Source of the DNA: Trachythela sp. YZ-2020
Taxonomy: Eukaryota > Cnidaria > Anthozoa > Malacalcyonacea > Clavulariidae
Assembly: GCA_016169945.1 (NCBI GenBank)
Contig: JADLSH010000133.1
Span: forward strand, 855,017 to 919,016
DNA: 64,000 nt
Direction: 5' to 3'
Shown: piece by piece, positions 11,194 through 22,683 of the stretch
How the letters are laid out: every line of letters starts with the position of its first letter
How positions within the stretch are numbered: the first letter of the stretch is position 1
The notes under the pieces: generated by a model
Told to the model about the DNA's origin: nothing
The model's database searches: none
The model's input: only the letters and a program-made list of their open reading frames with translations
Position numbers and translations under genes: made by a program

Positions 11194-11359
11194 TTACACT
11201 TGGGCCGAATCTTGGAAATGAGGAGATAGCTCCTCGGTTCGTTCCACTGGAGTTTTAGTTTCTTTCTCAATCCCTTGCTTTCTCAATCCTGCTGATTTTC
11301 CCATTTTCTTCTTTTCTTCGATGAAGTGATTCCGTTTTCTGGGACTTTCCGTCCACTGT
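11194..11359 (-). CDS. Terminal exon of an unidentified basic protein
   Basis: A strong acceptor (TTTTCAATTTAG, 11371-11360) precedes an open frame that starts in phase 2 with QWTESPRKRNHF. It continues IEEKKKMGKSAGLRKQGIEK and ends in SAQV and TAA at 11196-11194. A poly(A) signal follows at 10918-10913. The peptide is lysine-rich and probably disordered. Upstream exons should lie beyond 11360 but were not identified. Confidence 0.5.
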
Positions 11360-11516
11360 CTAAATTGAAAATAGGAAAAAAAACTCAAAATTAACGCAAA
11401 AAGACACCTATTAGCTGATTTTAAAGGCGTTATATATTTGCGTATTTATGCATAGCAAACAGTTACAGTCGCAAAATAATTTTTGCTCTGTACAGTTAAA
11501 TTCACACATGATTTAG

Positions 11517-11690
11517 CTTTCGCCTAATCGTTGAGGTGGTAGGACATATCTGAGTGTATCTTCTACACTGTTGGAAGTACTGATTTTCTGTGATGTTTTG
11601 AATGGGAGATTACTAGAATTGAAATTTCTTAAAGAAACTGTTGTGGGAAAATTAGAGGTTATTCATTACGATAACCATGCATGGTAAAAT
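11517..11690 (+). repeat. 180 bp dispersed repeat, copy 1
   Basis: It shares with the copies at 12651 and 13086 the order CTTTC..., GACATA(T/C)CTGA, TGTATCTTCTA, GATTTTCT, TGAAAT, AAAATT(A/G)GAGG and ATTACGATAA. All three are in the same orientation. Confidence 0.7.
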
Positions 11691-12042
11691 GAACAATGCT
11701 TGCAATGAACCGTCTTAAGTTGACTGGATCAATCTCGCCCCCGATACTGATCATCCACTTCTTCCCACAGTTTTCCAAGTGAGGAAGCGATGGTTTTTTG
11801 AATAGACCTGAGGGCCTTAAGATCTTGAAGGCTAGTTTTTTCTTATGCAAGTAAATTTGGAGTAAAATGTAAATTGTCTTGTTTAACTGTACATAGAATT
11901 TAAATCTTTTTGTACTTTCCACATATTTTGTTGAAACATTTCCACCTATCTTCAGGAAAAGATAGTAAAGGTTTCTGGTAACAAATATAATATATATATA
12001 CGTGCACTTTATCAATTGGCTCCCTGGCTGAATTTGATACAA

Positions 12043-12650
12043 ATTGTTAATTATATAATTTTTAGGATTACTATTATTTAAACTATATTTAAGGAAGATT
12101 AACGTATTTACTAAAACACCAGTTTAGAGTGAGGGAATAGGCTAACCGAAGAAACTTGGGGGATGAGGGATGTGGAAACCAGAGTATAGGGATCTGAAAA
12201 ATTGGGAAATAGCTAAGCAATGTGCGAGAGGAGAACTGAGGGATAGTGAATCATACACGAATCAAATAACTCACAATAAGTCGATCCAGGAAAAATAGAA
12301 AATAGCCTTTTTGGTCTTCACTACATGTTAAGACTGCTGAACATGCCATCCCTAAAGAGAAAAAACTGATTGTGGGTTGGGCTTCAGGATACCTGTAAAA
12401 GTCTCACTCCGCCATAGTTTTAAGTAGGGTCTTGTTTTGCAATACACACTGGAAAATCACATTCTATTTATCATTCAAAATATATTTATTTAATACCACT
12501 TTTTAACTGTATATTTCCATGCCATTTCATAAATTAGTGATGCGTTTCATTATCCATATTTGTGTCTATTATACACCTCAAGTTACTGTGTCACACTTTT
12601 TGTTTTCCATAGCTTTCCCTGGATGATTTGGCGAGTTAAGAAAGTTCGGT
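12043..12650. other. No recognised feature
   Basis: AT-rich spacer between repeat copies; no coding evidence. Confidence 0.4.
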
Positions 12651-12835
12651 GATTTCGCTTTCACCTCATTTTTGAGGTAGCGAGGACATATCTGATTGTA
12701 TCTTCTACACTGTTGGAAGTATCGATTTTCTTTAATGTTCAAAATGTAAGATTATTAGAGTTGAAATTTCTTCCTGTGAGAAAAAGTAGTGGGAAAATTG
12801 GAGGATATTTTGTTACGATAACCATGCATTACATA
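12651..12835 (+). repeat. 180 bp dispersed repeat, copy 2
   Basis: Second copy, with the same block order as 11517-11690. On the minus strand copies 1 and 2 can both be read as YFQQCRRY.QICP, but copy 3 breaks this frame, so coding is doubtful. Confidence 0.7.
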
Positions 12836-13085
12836 TAGCCGAACAGTATCAACATGTATCTATGTCTTTCAAACTTTTTAGGATTGTGGCCACGTTTCGC
12901 AAATGATTTTTTGGGTTAACAATTGTTGTCTTGTATACTGTAGAATAGATGATCAATCTATAAGACATGTCTGACACATTAAAAAGCAGTGAGTGTAGCG
13001 TTACATGTAACATAGAATTCACTATCATACACCTTTGTGCAGTACTGCAGTCCCAGACATTGTTTGGCGGTGTCTGGGATTGTTT

Positions 13086-13270
13086 CGCTTTCATTTCATT
13101 TTTGATTTAGCGAGGACATACCTGAATGTATCTTCTATACACTGTAGGAACTACCGATTTTCTGTGATGTTCAGAATGTAGATTATTAGACTTGAAATTC
13201 CTCCAAGAAAATGTTCTGAGAAAATTAGAGGTTATTAAAATTACGATAAACATACATGTATTACATATAC
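13086..13270 (+). repeat. 180 bp dispersed repeat, copy 3
   Basis: Third copy, 435 bp after the second and preceded by the same TTTCGCTTTCA start as copy 2. It is the most diverged of the three. Confidence 0.7.
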
Positions 13271-15253
13271 TACATATAACCCGTACTGTGGATCTGTGAG
13301 TCAATGTGGATCTGGATGGTATTACATGATTTGCAACTTGATTTCACCATATTCAGAAAGTTACTTCTTCACCAAATGCATAATGCATAAAGAGAAATAT
13401 GCTTCCTCTTTGAAAACGCAATTAAGCTCATGATCTAATTGTTAAATAGATTTTTGCTGGTTTTTACAATAAGTAAGAATGTTTTTGACCAAAATATTTA
13501 ATCATACAAAATTTATTTCAAATTTTAGGCGGCTTTCTTTACTGCGTGTAAAACTATATTTAAGATCCATTAAAATAATACTGGTTCAAATTCCATTCCA
13601 GTAATAAATACTAATTAAACCTGATGATTTGCAGGAAACATTTTTTCATGTTGTTCCGATCTTTAGGTTTTCAAGCTCTTCATAGACAAAATTGTGAAAT
13701 ACACATTTCGATGAGTGTAGTTGAGTGCTCCGTCGCTTGTACCAAATTATGCATTCACTCTACAAAACTGTTGAATGAAGCAATGTCCTAATAAATGATG
13801 TGTTAATATACTTATTTTGTTTTATGTTTTTGTTTTGCAACTATATGTTAGTCGTTTAGTAATAATGTGTATAATTATTGTTTGTTGTCAATGCCGAAAA
13901 TGATAAACGTTAGGAATATTTTTCTTTAAAAAGCACTTCAATATTAGTTTATATGTTATTTATATTTTGTGGAATTATCCAAATGTTCCAATGGATGCAG
14001 AGGAAGACAGAAATGTCCCTCTAAATGTTTGTTATGTTATATATTAAAACTTTTCCTCTTTTTTGTGTCATCCTCATTTTATCAATTGTCTGTCTTTCCC
14101 GGACACGATTCATTTCCTTTACGTGACATTGCCATTTTGTAACTATTCAGTTGAGTTGTGATTATCTGTTCCAAAATAACCATCTTGCAAGACAGTCCAG
14201 TATCCCGTTTTGATGGACACTCCTCGAGGAAAGCAATATGCAATCTTAACCAAACCCATTCTACAATTGTGATGACCATATTCGGGAAGATGAAATTTGT
14301 CCGCTAGAACTCGCAAGTTTTATAGTGGACATTAAGGGATGATCTTTGGACTTGTGACATCGTATATTTTTGTGGGTTACGAACTGGAAAAATCAACGAC
14401 AAAATCACTGTAGAAAATTGGACTAGCTGGAACCACGGAACATTAGGCTGAACCTGTTCCGAATTATAGAAAACTGCTGTGTTGTCTTAAACTTTATAAC
14501 AACTGAGAAGATAGACTGTTATTTATACAAAAGTTTCCGGTCTTTAAGATTTATTAATTGACGTCAATTGTAACATAATTATTCTAAGGAGGTCGTATTG
14601 CATTGAACTAACTTGACTAACAATGGACAAAGAAAAAGACATTAGTTTACTTTGCTTTTGATTATGAAGATTCTTTTATATGAATCTTTAGAGATTGTGT
14701 TGAGTTCCAGGCAAGAATGATATTTGTGAAATAATAAAATAAATAGAAAAGATTTAAATTGCTTACAGTTTTTGGCACTGTGATCATTTCATATACTTCT
14801 ACCTCTGCAACAGGATCGCCTACATCAAAATACTCTGTGGATTAAAATGCATTAGGGGAAATACTACGTCAAGTTTATTCTTCCAACTACAACATAACTC
14901 AAAGTGTATGTACAACATGAGAAATGCGTTAAATATAAGCATTCAGTTTTGCATTTACTTTCTTTATAGTGGATATTATGAGCGGTCACATGACCATCTG
15001 TTAGAGAAGGCAAATTATGCTGTCTCCTGCTGAGCGATGTGATTTAGTGCCCTCGAATTATGTCGCAATTATGCAGAAGGAATGGCGAATAATTAAATGG
15101 CATCAAAATGTAATAACAAGTAGTTAATACTAATGACGCATGCTTACATCACTGCGCATACTCATTTATATCAATTTGGTCCCGCAAGCATTAACACAAA
15201 TTTTCCTTCGTATATTACCGTAAAGTGGGGACCGACGGACAGACAATACCCTC
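13271..15253. other. No recognised gene
   Basis: About 2 kb, AT-rich. Small ORFs lack motifs and splice support. Confidence 0.4.
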
Positions 15254-15257
15254 TTAA

Positions 15258-15487
15258 GGCAATTTTCCATTACAGCCGCTTTGCCCGCGCGGGCGGAGCG
15301 ACCATGTTTCAACTTTCGCTGTAGGTGTCTAGCATGAGATTTTTTTGTCCGCTTTACACCTCGCGGACACGCCTGAAAGTTGAACTACATTCAACTTTCT
15401 TGTCGTGCCCGCGCGACTAATTATTCACGTGATTCGAATCGGTCGCTTCGCCCGCGCGGGCAAAACGACCGTAATGGAAAATGGCCT
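15258..15487. mobile_element. TTAA-flanked MITE (piggyBac-like), 230 bp
   Basis: Terminal inverted repeats of about 46 bp, starting GGCAATTTTCCATTAC at the left and mirrored at the right. Each includes the palindrome CCCGCGCGGGC. The element sits between TTAA at 15254-15257 and TTAA at 15488-15491. A TTAA target duplication is the hallmark of piggyBac. The interior is non-coding, so the element depends on a transposase elsewhere. Confidence 0.75.
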
Positions 15488-15489
15488 TT

Positions 15490-16301
15490 AAGGTACGTTT
15501 ACACGCTGCGATTTGTCGGCCCGATTTTAGGTTTCTCTGAATGTTAATGACGAATATTTTCAGTTGGTGATGTTGTCAGATGACGTTTGCCACGTATTTT
15601 TCAAATATCATTAACGATACATACACATGTGTCCAAAGATGGCGGACGTGCTTTTAATGCTCTCTGTAAATTGAAAGATATTATTCTTCCCTGCAGAAAT
15701 GAGCTTCTTTAGTAGAGTAATTTTATATGTTAAGTTAATATACATCCCTCTGACTACTAACAATTTAGAGACAGGAGGAGTTGGCTATATGGCGAATAGT
15801 CAATGAGGGCGCGCCGAGTTGACTATTCTCATAATAACACGACAAATTAATCTAAATATTTGAAATATAGCATATAGCATTTATTTAGAACTAGGGAACA
15901 CAATACAAAAGTAAAAAGTATTAATATTAATTTTAAACGTAGATTTTTCATTTTTTTCGCCATTGTTTGCTACTAGTATACTATCACTAATAGTCTACGA
16001 GTAGCGTAGCCAATCAGAACGCAGGAAAAGTGATAGTCTATTACTAAGTTTATACTAATTTACAATAGTAGTGTGATGAGGGATGTCATCTTCATCCTTG
16101 TGACACTCTCTCTCATCTATTTCTCATTTTAATGACCACCTGTCTCGATTAGCCTTTATGGTTATTACAGGGGGCCAGCACTTATACTTTTGTATTGAAA
16201 GCTTTCCAACAAAAAAAACAATCTATGTAAATAACAAGTGCAAAAAATTATATTCTTCATCTGAAATCGGCCCGTCAAATTGCAGCGTGTAAACGTACCT
16301 T
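15490..16301. mobile_element. 812 bp non-autonomous DNA transposon with 36-40 bp TIRs
   Basis: The left end AAGGTACGTTTACACGCTGC and its following GGCCCGATTT mirror the right end (16262-16301). It abuts the TTAA MITE directly. The interior is non-coding and holds a perfect 10 bp stem hairpin at 15794-15828 (GAATAGTCAA/TTGACTATTC). A deleted relative is at 56690-56805. The target duplication is unclear. Confidence 0.65.
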
Positions 16302-16497
16302 TATAGAGACACGAGCACGCCTCTAACAATCCTTCTAATTTACATCCAATTTTTAATTTGAATAATCCCGCTGTTTTGTATTGATATTTGACCTTTAAAT
16401 TGGTCCTTCCGTGATCCTCTCAACATGATGAATAATACTGAATTGCATATTGTGAATACAGCGAATAAAAACACATGTGTTTATCTGTCTACTAATT

Positions 16498-16533
16498 TCT
16501 CCTGACGAAGGGCTTTAGCTCGAAACGTCGAGA
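16498..16533 (+). ncRNA. Hammerhead-ribozyme motif of Penelope-like type
   Basis: CTGACGA (16502-16508), stem II GGGC-TTTA-GCTC (16510-16521, one G-T pair), GAAA (16522-16525), then the minimal palindrome ACGT as stem III and C16529 as cleavage base. Stem I pairs TCTC (16498-16501) with GAGA (16530-16533). This GAAGGGC...GAAACGTC form is the one seen in LTR-like ends of Penelope-like elements, where it needs dimerisation. No Penelope reverse transcriptase is visible. Confidence 0.6.
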
Positions 16534-16597
16534 TTTTGTTTATATCTTTTAGGCACACGCGAAGCAACCCTCAATTTGTTCTATATGTCCGTGGCCG

Positions 16598-17086
16598 ACG
16601 CTGAATTAAAGTCTACGATACCAGTTCTAATAGATTGGTTAAAGATATTAACCAAGGATGGAGCAATGATATCTGCAGAGTCTTTCAACAATTTCGGTGA
16701 AATTTTGCATGTCCTGTTGCCTTAGAAACTTTTATTGTTGAAAGTAAATTAAATACTTCCTCGATTGACAAGGTCCGAATTTCAAAAGAGGAATTCACAG
16801 AGGTAATATATGATTCTGCTTTTATGTTAGTTGCAGGTAGAGCATCAGCCAATTGAGGCCCGATATTATTGAAAAATGTATTAAAGGCATCAGCAATATG
16901 TTTAGGCTCGGTAACAGAGAGATCACTCTCAACCTGAATCTCAGTAATGTTAGTAGTTTTGGAATTTTTGTTTGTCAATGTCTTAATTGTGTTCCACATT
17001 GTTTTAGGGCTTTGATTATTTTCACTCAAGGCACTCATAGTATTTAGTTTTCGTGTTTTTAACGATCTTGTTAACTTCATTAGCTA
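16598..17086 (-). pseudogene. Host non-LTR retrotransposon, linker and start of RT
   Basis: Continuation of the minus-strand element at 18837-19801 after the nested insertion. It encodes the linker between endonuclease and reverse transcriptase (SPKTMWNTIKTLTNK, FNTFFNNIGPQLADALP) and the first RT block (IKVSKATGH, then LLKDSADIIAPSLVNIFNQS in a shifted frame). At least two frameshifts are present. It ends abruptly near 16598, 65 bp from the hammerhead motif. Confidence 0.75.
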
Positions 17087-18836
17087 TTATGAAGCTAAAC
17101 TTGAATTTGTCAAAACGGACATTAAAAGTACCTGGAAAATTTTGAATGAAGTTATCAACAAGAAAAGGAGTGATAAAAGACTACCTTCTGTTTTCTCCAT
17201 TGATAATAGGGATATTTCTAACCCCATAACCATTGCAAATAAATTTTGTGATTATTTTACCAATATTGGCCCGAATTTAGCAAACAGCATTCCTACTTCA
17301 TCCCGCACCCCCATCTCTTTCATGAACGGTGACTTTGTAAACTCGTTCTTTCTTCAACCTACTGAACAAACTGAAATTGTTGTAATCCTAAAATCTCTTC
17401 GTTCGGAAACTGCTATGGGTTATGATAAAATACCTATGTGGTCTATAAACGAATCCATAGATTTTATTGCAAAACCGCTGACTCATATAATTAATTTATC
17501 CATAGAGTCGCGTGTTGTTCCAGATCAAATGAAGATTGCTCGTGTTATACCAATATTTAAGTCAGGCACGGATAGCCTATTCCAACACTACAGGCCTGTT
17601 TCGGTTTTACCGATATTCTCAAAAATATTAGAGAGGGTTGTGTACAATCGATTGATTAAGTATACCGATCAGTCTGCCATCTTATTTAATAATCAATATG
17701 GTTTTAGGAAAAATAAATCAACTTCATTAGCTCTACTCGATTTAATAGATAAGATAAAAAAGAATATGCAGTGGGGATTTTTTTAGACCTGTCAAAGCCA
17801 TTTGATACTGTAAATCATGAAATTCTCATTGAAAAACTCAATCATTATGGGGTTCGTGGCCTGGCACTTGATTGGCTAATAAAAAATTTTTCTAACCGAC
17901 AACAATATTTTGAATATAATGGGGTAGCGTCTTCGTTTAATACCATAAGGTGTGGAGTACCTCAAGGGTCCGTTCTTGGACCATTATTATTTCTGATATA
18001 TATTAATGATATTTGCAATGTCTCAGATGCCTTGGAATTGGTCTTATTTGCTGATGATACCAATCTATTTTTTTCTCATGATCTATCCAACTTGACTAAT
18101 CTCATTAATAACGAGTTACTTAAGTTATCTGAATGGTTTAAAGTCAATAAGCTATCATTAAACATAAAGAAATCAAACTATATTATTTTTAGACCGCGGC
18201 AAAAGAGACAAATTACTAGTTTGCCGCTGTATATAAATGGTCATGAATTACCTCATACAGATCATGTTGTTTTTCTTGGAGTGATCCTGGATGAATATTT
18301 GTCTTGGTCACTTCATATTTCGCATATTGCTAGTAAAATTTCTCGATCGGTTGGTGTCATATATCGAGCAAGTTTTTGCCTCACCAAGTCAGCTCTACGT
18401 ACACTATACTATGCACTTGTTTATCCTTATCTACAATATTGTGTAACAGTGTGGGGTTCAACGTACCCTTCCAAATTAAATCGTCTTTTATTGCTTCAAA
18501 AAAGGTGATAAGAATAAGGTGGAATTTGATGCTCACACTGATCCTTTATTTAAAGATAATCAAATATTAAAGTTCAAAGATATTTATTTTTACAATTTGG
18601 GGAAATTTATGTTTCTATATTTAAATAATAGGCTTCCTGAAAATTTTGACAACCTGATGTTACGAATATCCAGATATGCCTGGTCTAGTTAAGACTACCC
18701 GACTATATTAGCACAGCTGTGAAAACAATTTTTTAATGTTTGCTATAAATGAGGAAGCCCTCTTGGGCTTCCTCTTCACATGTACTCTGTCATTTATGTA
18801 TGCATCTCTTTTAAATAATTCCTTTTGTGGCACTTT
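17087..18836 (+). pseudogene. Nested CR1/L2-like non-LTR retrotransposon, 5'-truncated
   Basis: Coding starts inside the endonuclease-RT linker (TWKILNEVINKKRSD) and runs through reverse transcriptase. A one-step frameshift near 17775 splits the RT between MQWGFF and FLDLSKPFDTVNHEIL. RT motifs are present: AMGYDKIP, HYRPVSVLPIFSKILERVV, GVPQGSVLGPLLF and the catalytic FADDTN at about 18049-18066. Thumb and C-terminal parts extend to about 18690. A perfect hairpin lies in the 3' region. The left end interrupts the minus-strand element between codons, so this one arrived later. It is dead because of the frameshift and truncation. Confidence 0.85.
18751..18774 (+). other. 3' stem-loop of the nested retrotransposon
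   Basis: GAGGAAGCCC, loop TCTT, GGGCTTCCTC: a perfect 10 bp stem in the 3' untranslated part. Non-LTR reverse transcriptases of the CR1/L2/UnaL2 type recognise 3' hairpins when priming; that role is inferred here. Confidence 0.7.
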
Positions 18837-19801
18837 AATAAATTGAATTTCTTGCTCCTTTATACGCTTCGTGCGCATTCTTTGAGCCTGATTTTACGGC
18901 CTTTTCTTAAGATAATCTCTATTTTGCATACTTTTCTTGATGTTATCTGTAATCCAAGGAGCATACTCACTTCTAACTTTCCGTGTTATTGGTGGCGCAT
19001 GTAAATCAGCAACCGCCAAGAATTTTGATTTCCATTCTTCCCAAAGAATATTTGGGTTTGTAAGGTTTGGTTGTGTTTGGAGGATTTCATTTAAATCAGA
19101 TCTAAAAGCATTAATTTCGAAATATTTATACTGTCTTGTGTTGACAATTTTTGGCTCTTTTCGGGGGATTGAGACTTTTCGGCAGACATAAATCATGCTG
19201 TGATCGCTTATTCCTATGTGTTCCACGCCCGAGTCAATAATCAGTTCTGGCTTGTTGCTGAATGCCAAGTCAATTAACGTACTTGAGGTTTCAGTTATTC
19301 TCGTTGATTCTTTAATTAATTGTTCGTATTGAAATGTTTGAGCAAGATCAACAATTCTTTTTGTCTGAGGTGAAACCGTACTTTCTCTAAGATTATTCCA
19401 GTCACAGTTGAAATCTCCAATTGTGATAGCTTCCTTATTTTCAGAATCTATTTTTGTAATACACTCCTCATAATCGCTAAACAAATCGAGACTTGTACCC
19501 GGGGGTCTATACCACGTATTGATGAAAAACGACTTCGCTTTTGGCTTGAAGATTTCAACTGTGATTGACTCCAAATTTTGATGATCTATAAGTCTGGCCG
19601 TAGTTTATAGCTTATACAATTTCTGATGTAGATCGCAACACCCCCGTCTTCGATTATCTTTACGAATAATTTCGTACCATTAAGATTTACTTCATGATCT
19701 TGTACTGTGTCGTCTAACATTGTTTCACTTAAACATATTATATCAAACTTGCGGTTATAACTATATATCCTAGCCTCCTCCGCAGGCAACTGTGTGTTCA
19801 A
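18837..19801 (-). pseudogene. Host non-LTR retrotransposon, apurinic endonuclease domain
   Basis: Reading right to left: FDIICLSETMLDD (SETxL motif, 19740 region), GGVAIYIRN, a frame break near 19580, INTWYRPPG, AITIGDFNCDWN (GDFN catalytic motif), STLIDLAFSN (IDLxxxN) and GISDHSMIYV (SDH motif). These are the hallmarks of the AP-endonuclease of non-LTR elements. The 5' end is truncated (no ORF1). At 18901 the frame shifts, and it continues KAVKSGSKNAHEAYKGARNS up to the insertion point of the plus-strand element. Confidence 0.85.
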
Positions 19802-19929
19802 CTAATATTTCATAATAGCGAAATTATGTTGGGATTAGTGTTATATAAATTTCGATAAGGGTTACATGAAGTCGCGACGTGATTCTGGTTCCCAACGGAT
19901 CGCGGACTCGGGGAACGAGATTGGAGTTC

Positions 19930-20095
19930 ACTATTCGCAATACTCATAATGATATGCGAAAGTTAAATATAAGGATATCTCCATAAATTTATGATTGAGT
20001 GAGCACAGGCATGCGTGGAAAAGGTCAGAAGGGGTATAAATAACAGACAATCCATGCTCTTGCTCAGTTTTTCCTCTCCAGTGGACAATCAAACT
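19930..20095 (+). repeat. Left terminal direct repeat with core promoter
   Basis: About 166 bp matching 26628-26801 at roughly 90% or better. It carries TATAAATA at 20035-20042, about 110 nt before the first ATG (20145), so it probably drives the element. Confidence 0.75.
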
Positions 20096-20144
20096 ACTGG
20101 CAAGCTCTACAGGTATAGAATTTTGTACGACACACGAGAAGTAA

Positions 20145-20285
20145 ATGGCCGAAGCCGAAGATGAACAGGCAGTGCAATTCCCTGTACAAGAGGATGCCCA
20201 CGTCGACCAAGCCGTAGTTCCAATCCCACAGCCTCAGAATCAACTGCCACCAGCACGCCCTGAGGATGCTCGGGCAGAACTTGAG
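20145..20285 (+). CDS. Gag-like leader, exon 1 of the tyrosine-recombinase element
   Basis: ATG 20145 opens 47 codons of acidic, proline- and glutamine-rich sequence (MAEAEDEQAVQF..., PIPQPQNQLPPARPED) ending ARAELE. Donor GAG/GTAATA follows at 20286, in phase 0. It joins in frame to exon 2 at 22101, giving a coiled coil across the junction (AELE + RLKEQLTRLQ). It probably acts as the Gag-like N-terminus; no zinc knuckle is seen. Confidence 0.6.
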
Positions 20286-20739
20286 GTAATATATCTTTCT
20301 TGTAAAGTATGTTTGTACGGGAATCTCGTTTATTCGTTTTGTTCTTTGCTTTGAGCGCTTGGCCGACGTTCTTATTTCCTACATTAATATGAGCATGTTA
20401 AGCTTGAGCCGTCACTTCATTACACAGGACGTATTATAGGTTTCTTCAGACTTTGTTATAACTAGATTGGCATGCCTGATCACTCGCAAGTTATTGTACG
20501 TTTCTTTTATTCAAATTTATCTACGTGTATTAATTTGCCCCGGCAGGGTACACAAAATGTCACGTATTGACTGCACTCAACCTGATAAATAATACGTCTT
20601 ATTCGACTTCGAATGTATCGGGGTCCGGTTGCATTACAGTAATAACTCACATGTGCCATAATCATAGCCGCTATTGGACGTGGGCGTTTTATGAACACAA
20701 AACCTGTTTATTTAATGCCTGAATGCGCTTTCCTACTTT

Positions 20740-21905
20740 ATGGCTTTGTATGCCCCAGGGTGGGCTGGATTTTAAACGGAATTATTACAGTTGTGAGTTG
20801 TACCTTTATCCAGTGTCTGTTTGCATCTCCTCGGCCTAATTTTATAGGATGCTTATGGCCTAGTTTCCAACGGGGTGGTTCGAAGAGGTAGCAATATAAG
20901 AGTATATTTATGTGAATGCATTGCATTGGTATGGGACTATTTAGGCCCTGGCTCTTCGACGGGTTAGATCGAGGAGGAGCAATATAAGATATATTTATGC
21001 AAACGTATTATGCATTGGTATGGGACTGATTAATTGTATTTATTATTTATTTAAAAAATTCCTGGTTTCTGATTGGCTAACAGCCAACTGTGAAATCGTC
21101 ATATCAACTCAACAACCTCGTGTCCAGGCTCTTTACGCGGCGACAGCTTGCCAAATATGGTCAAGCGAGTCAATATGATAATTATTGACGCGTCAATATG
21201 ACTTCGTTGTCATGTTATGCAACTTCTTTGTTGACCTCGCGCATTTCGTAATTCTTGACTGTCTAGCACGCAAGATATTTTTAATTTTTTAAATAAATAA
21301 TAAAACAATTATTGAACTCGGTTTTCGCGTGATATGAAGAATTATCATGCCCTCAGTTTGCCGTTATCAACCTCAGCCTGCGGCTTCGGTTGTTAACGGC
21401 AAACTTCGGGCATGATAATTCTTCATATCACGCTCAACCTCGTTCAATAATTGCTAAATGTCCCGCCTCTTCGGCGGGTTAACGTTGGTTCGAAGAGGTA
21501 GCAATACAAGATTATGTTTATTTTGAATGCATCATTCCATTGTTGAGGGACTGATTGTTTATATATGTCCCGACTCTTCGGCGGGATGGTTCGAAGAGGT
21601 AGCAATATAATATTATATTTATGTGAATGCATTATTGCACTGGTGAGGGACTGATTGTTTATATATGTCCCGACTCTTCGGCGGGATGGTTCGAAGAGGT
21701 AGCAATATAATATTATATTTATGTGAATGCATTATTGCACTGGTGAGGGACTGATTGTTTATATATGCCCCGACTCTTCGGCGGATTGGTTCGAAGAGGT
21801 AGCGATAAGAGTATACTTAGGGCAATGCATTATTGCATTGGTGAGGGACTGATTGTTATATATGTTCAGGCTCTTCGACGGGTGGATGCGAAGAGGTAGC
21901 CATAT
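20740..21905 (+). repeat. 100 bp tandem repeat with a 7 bp hairpin
   Basis: Three exact 100 bp periods are set by CGACTCTTCGGCGG at 21571, 21671 and 21771. Diverged units lie on both sides (about 20745, 20850, 20950, 21465, 21870). Every unit holds CTCTTCG...CGAAGAG, a 7 bp stem with a loop of about 11 nt, followed by GTAGCAATATAA. A palindromic MITE interrupts the array. Confidence 0.8.
21306..21453. mobile_element. Palindromic MITE, 148 bp
   Basis: Nearly perfect inverted halves: CAATTATTGAAC ... GATATGAAGAATTATCATGCC and its mirror, with a short centre CTCAGCCTGCGGCTTCG. It can form one long hairpin. It lies inside the 100 bp repeat array. Confidence 0.75.
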
Positions 21906-22100
21906 ATAATATTAGACTTATGTTAATGCTGTTATATTTTACTGGAGTGTACAGTTTATTAACTGACGACAGGCGTCTGCTTCCGTCATGGTTATTTAGT
22001 TACTGGGGTTTACTCTTTTGTTGGTATACGACGTGTAGCGTATTCCTGCAGCGGTTAGGAAGATTGCCACCACTATTATTGTTTATTTGGTTTATGTCAG

Positions 22101-22307
22101 AGGCTGAAAGAACAGTTAACACGTCTGCAAGACAGCATGGAAGCCTTGACTAACGCCTCCGTGGAGAATATATTGAAGAAACTACTAGACTATGCATCGC
22201 GTCCACTTTCGGAATTCAGTAAATTCGAGGTATTCACGATGGTTGACGCGCTGAAAAACACCGCGCATGAAAAACATCGCGCGTTGAGAGTTATCAGCGG
22301 AGGTCGT
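22101..22307 (+). CDS. Gag-like leader, exon 2
   Basis: Acceptor TTTATGTCAG is followed in phase 0 by 69 codons: RLKEQLTRLQDSMEAL (coiled coil), then helical ENILKKLLDYASRPLSEFSK and MVDALKNTAHEKHRALRV. It ends at donor GTGAGC (22308), again in phase 0. The next acceptor (TCTTGTTCTTTGCAG, 22683) joins the RT exon in the same phase. Confidence 0.6.
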
Positions 22308-22683
22308 GTGAGCCCCCTCGGTCGCCGTCATTCGTGCCGTCGCAACCGATTAGGGTGGTGCCTGGCCGAAGGCCTCGTGCACGGAATGCTCGTTGTTTAT
22401 ATACCTACCTATATACTCGAACAGTATAGTCCATGAGTATACAGAAACAATCATAGCTTTTTCTGTGTGTTGAAGTACTATCGGTAACCTTGATAGATGC
22501 ATAGAACGATTGTGATTACAAAAATAAAATAACTAAACAAAACAAAACAACTCGACTTTTTGTGTCCAGTAGATAGTTCAAGTTAATGAGAATGGCAGCC
22601 TTTGAAAACGGGGTACCTCAGTCAACCCTCTCAGTCTACTGGGTCAAAGCTGTTGTCTCTCCGCGCATTCTTGTTCTTTGCAG

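Larger units (their letters stand above)
20286..22100 (+). other. Intron of the tyrosine-recombinase element
   Basis: Bounded by donor GTAATA and acceptor TTTATGTCAG. It is filled by hairpin-bearing tandem repeats (20740-20950, 21460-21900) and a palindromic MITE (21306-21453). ORFs inside it lack motifs. Confidence 0.55.
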
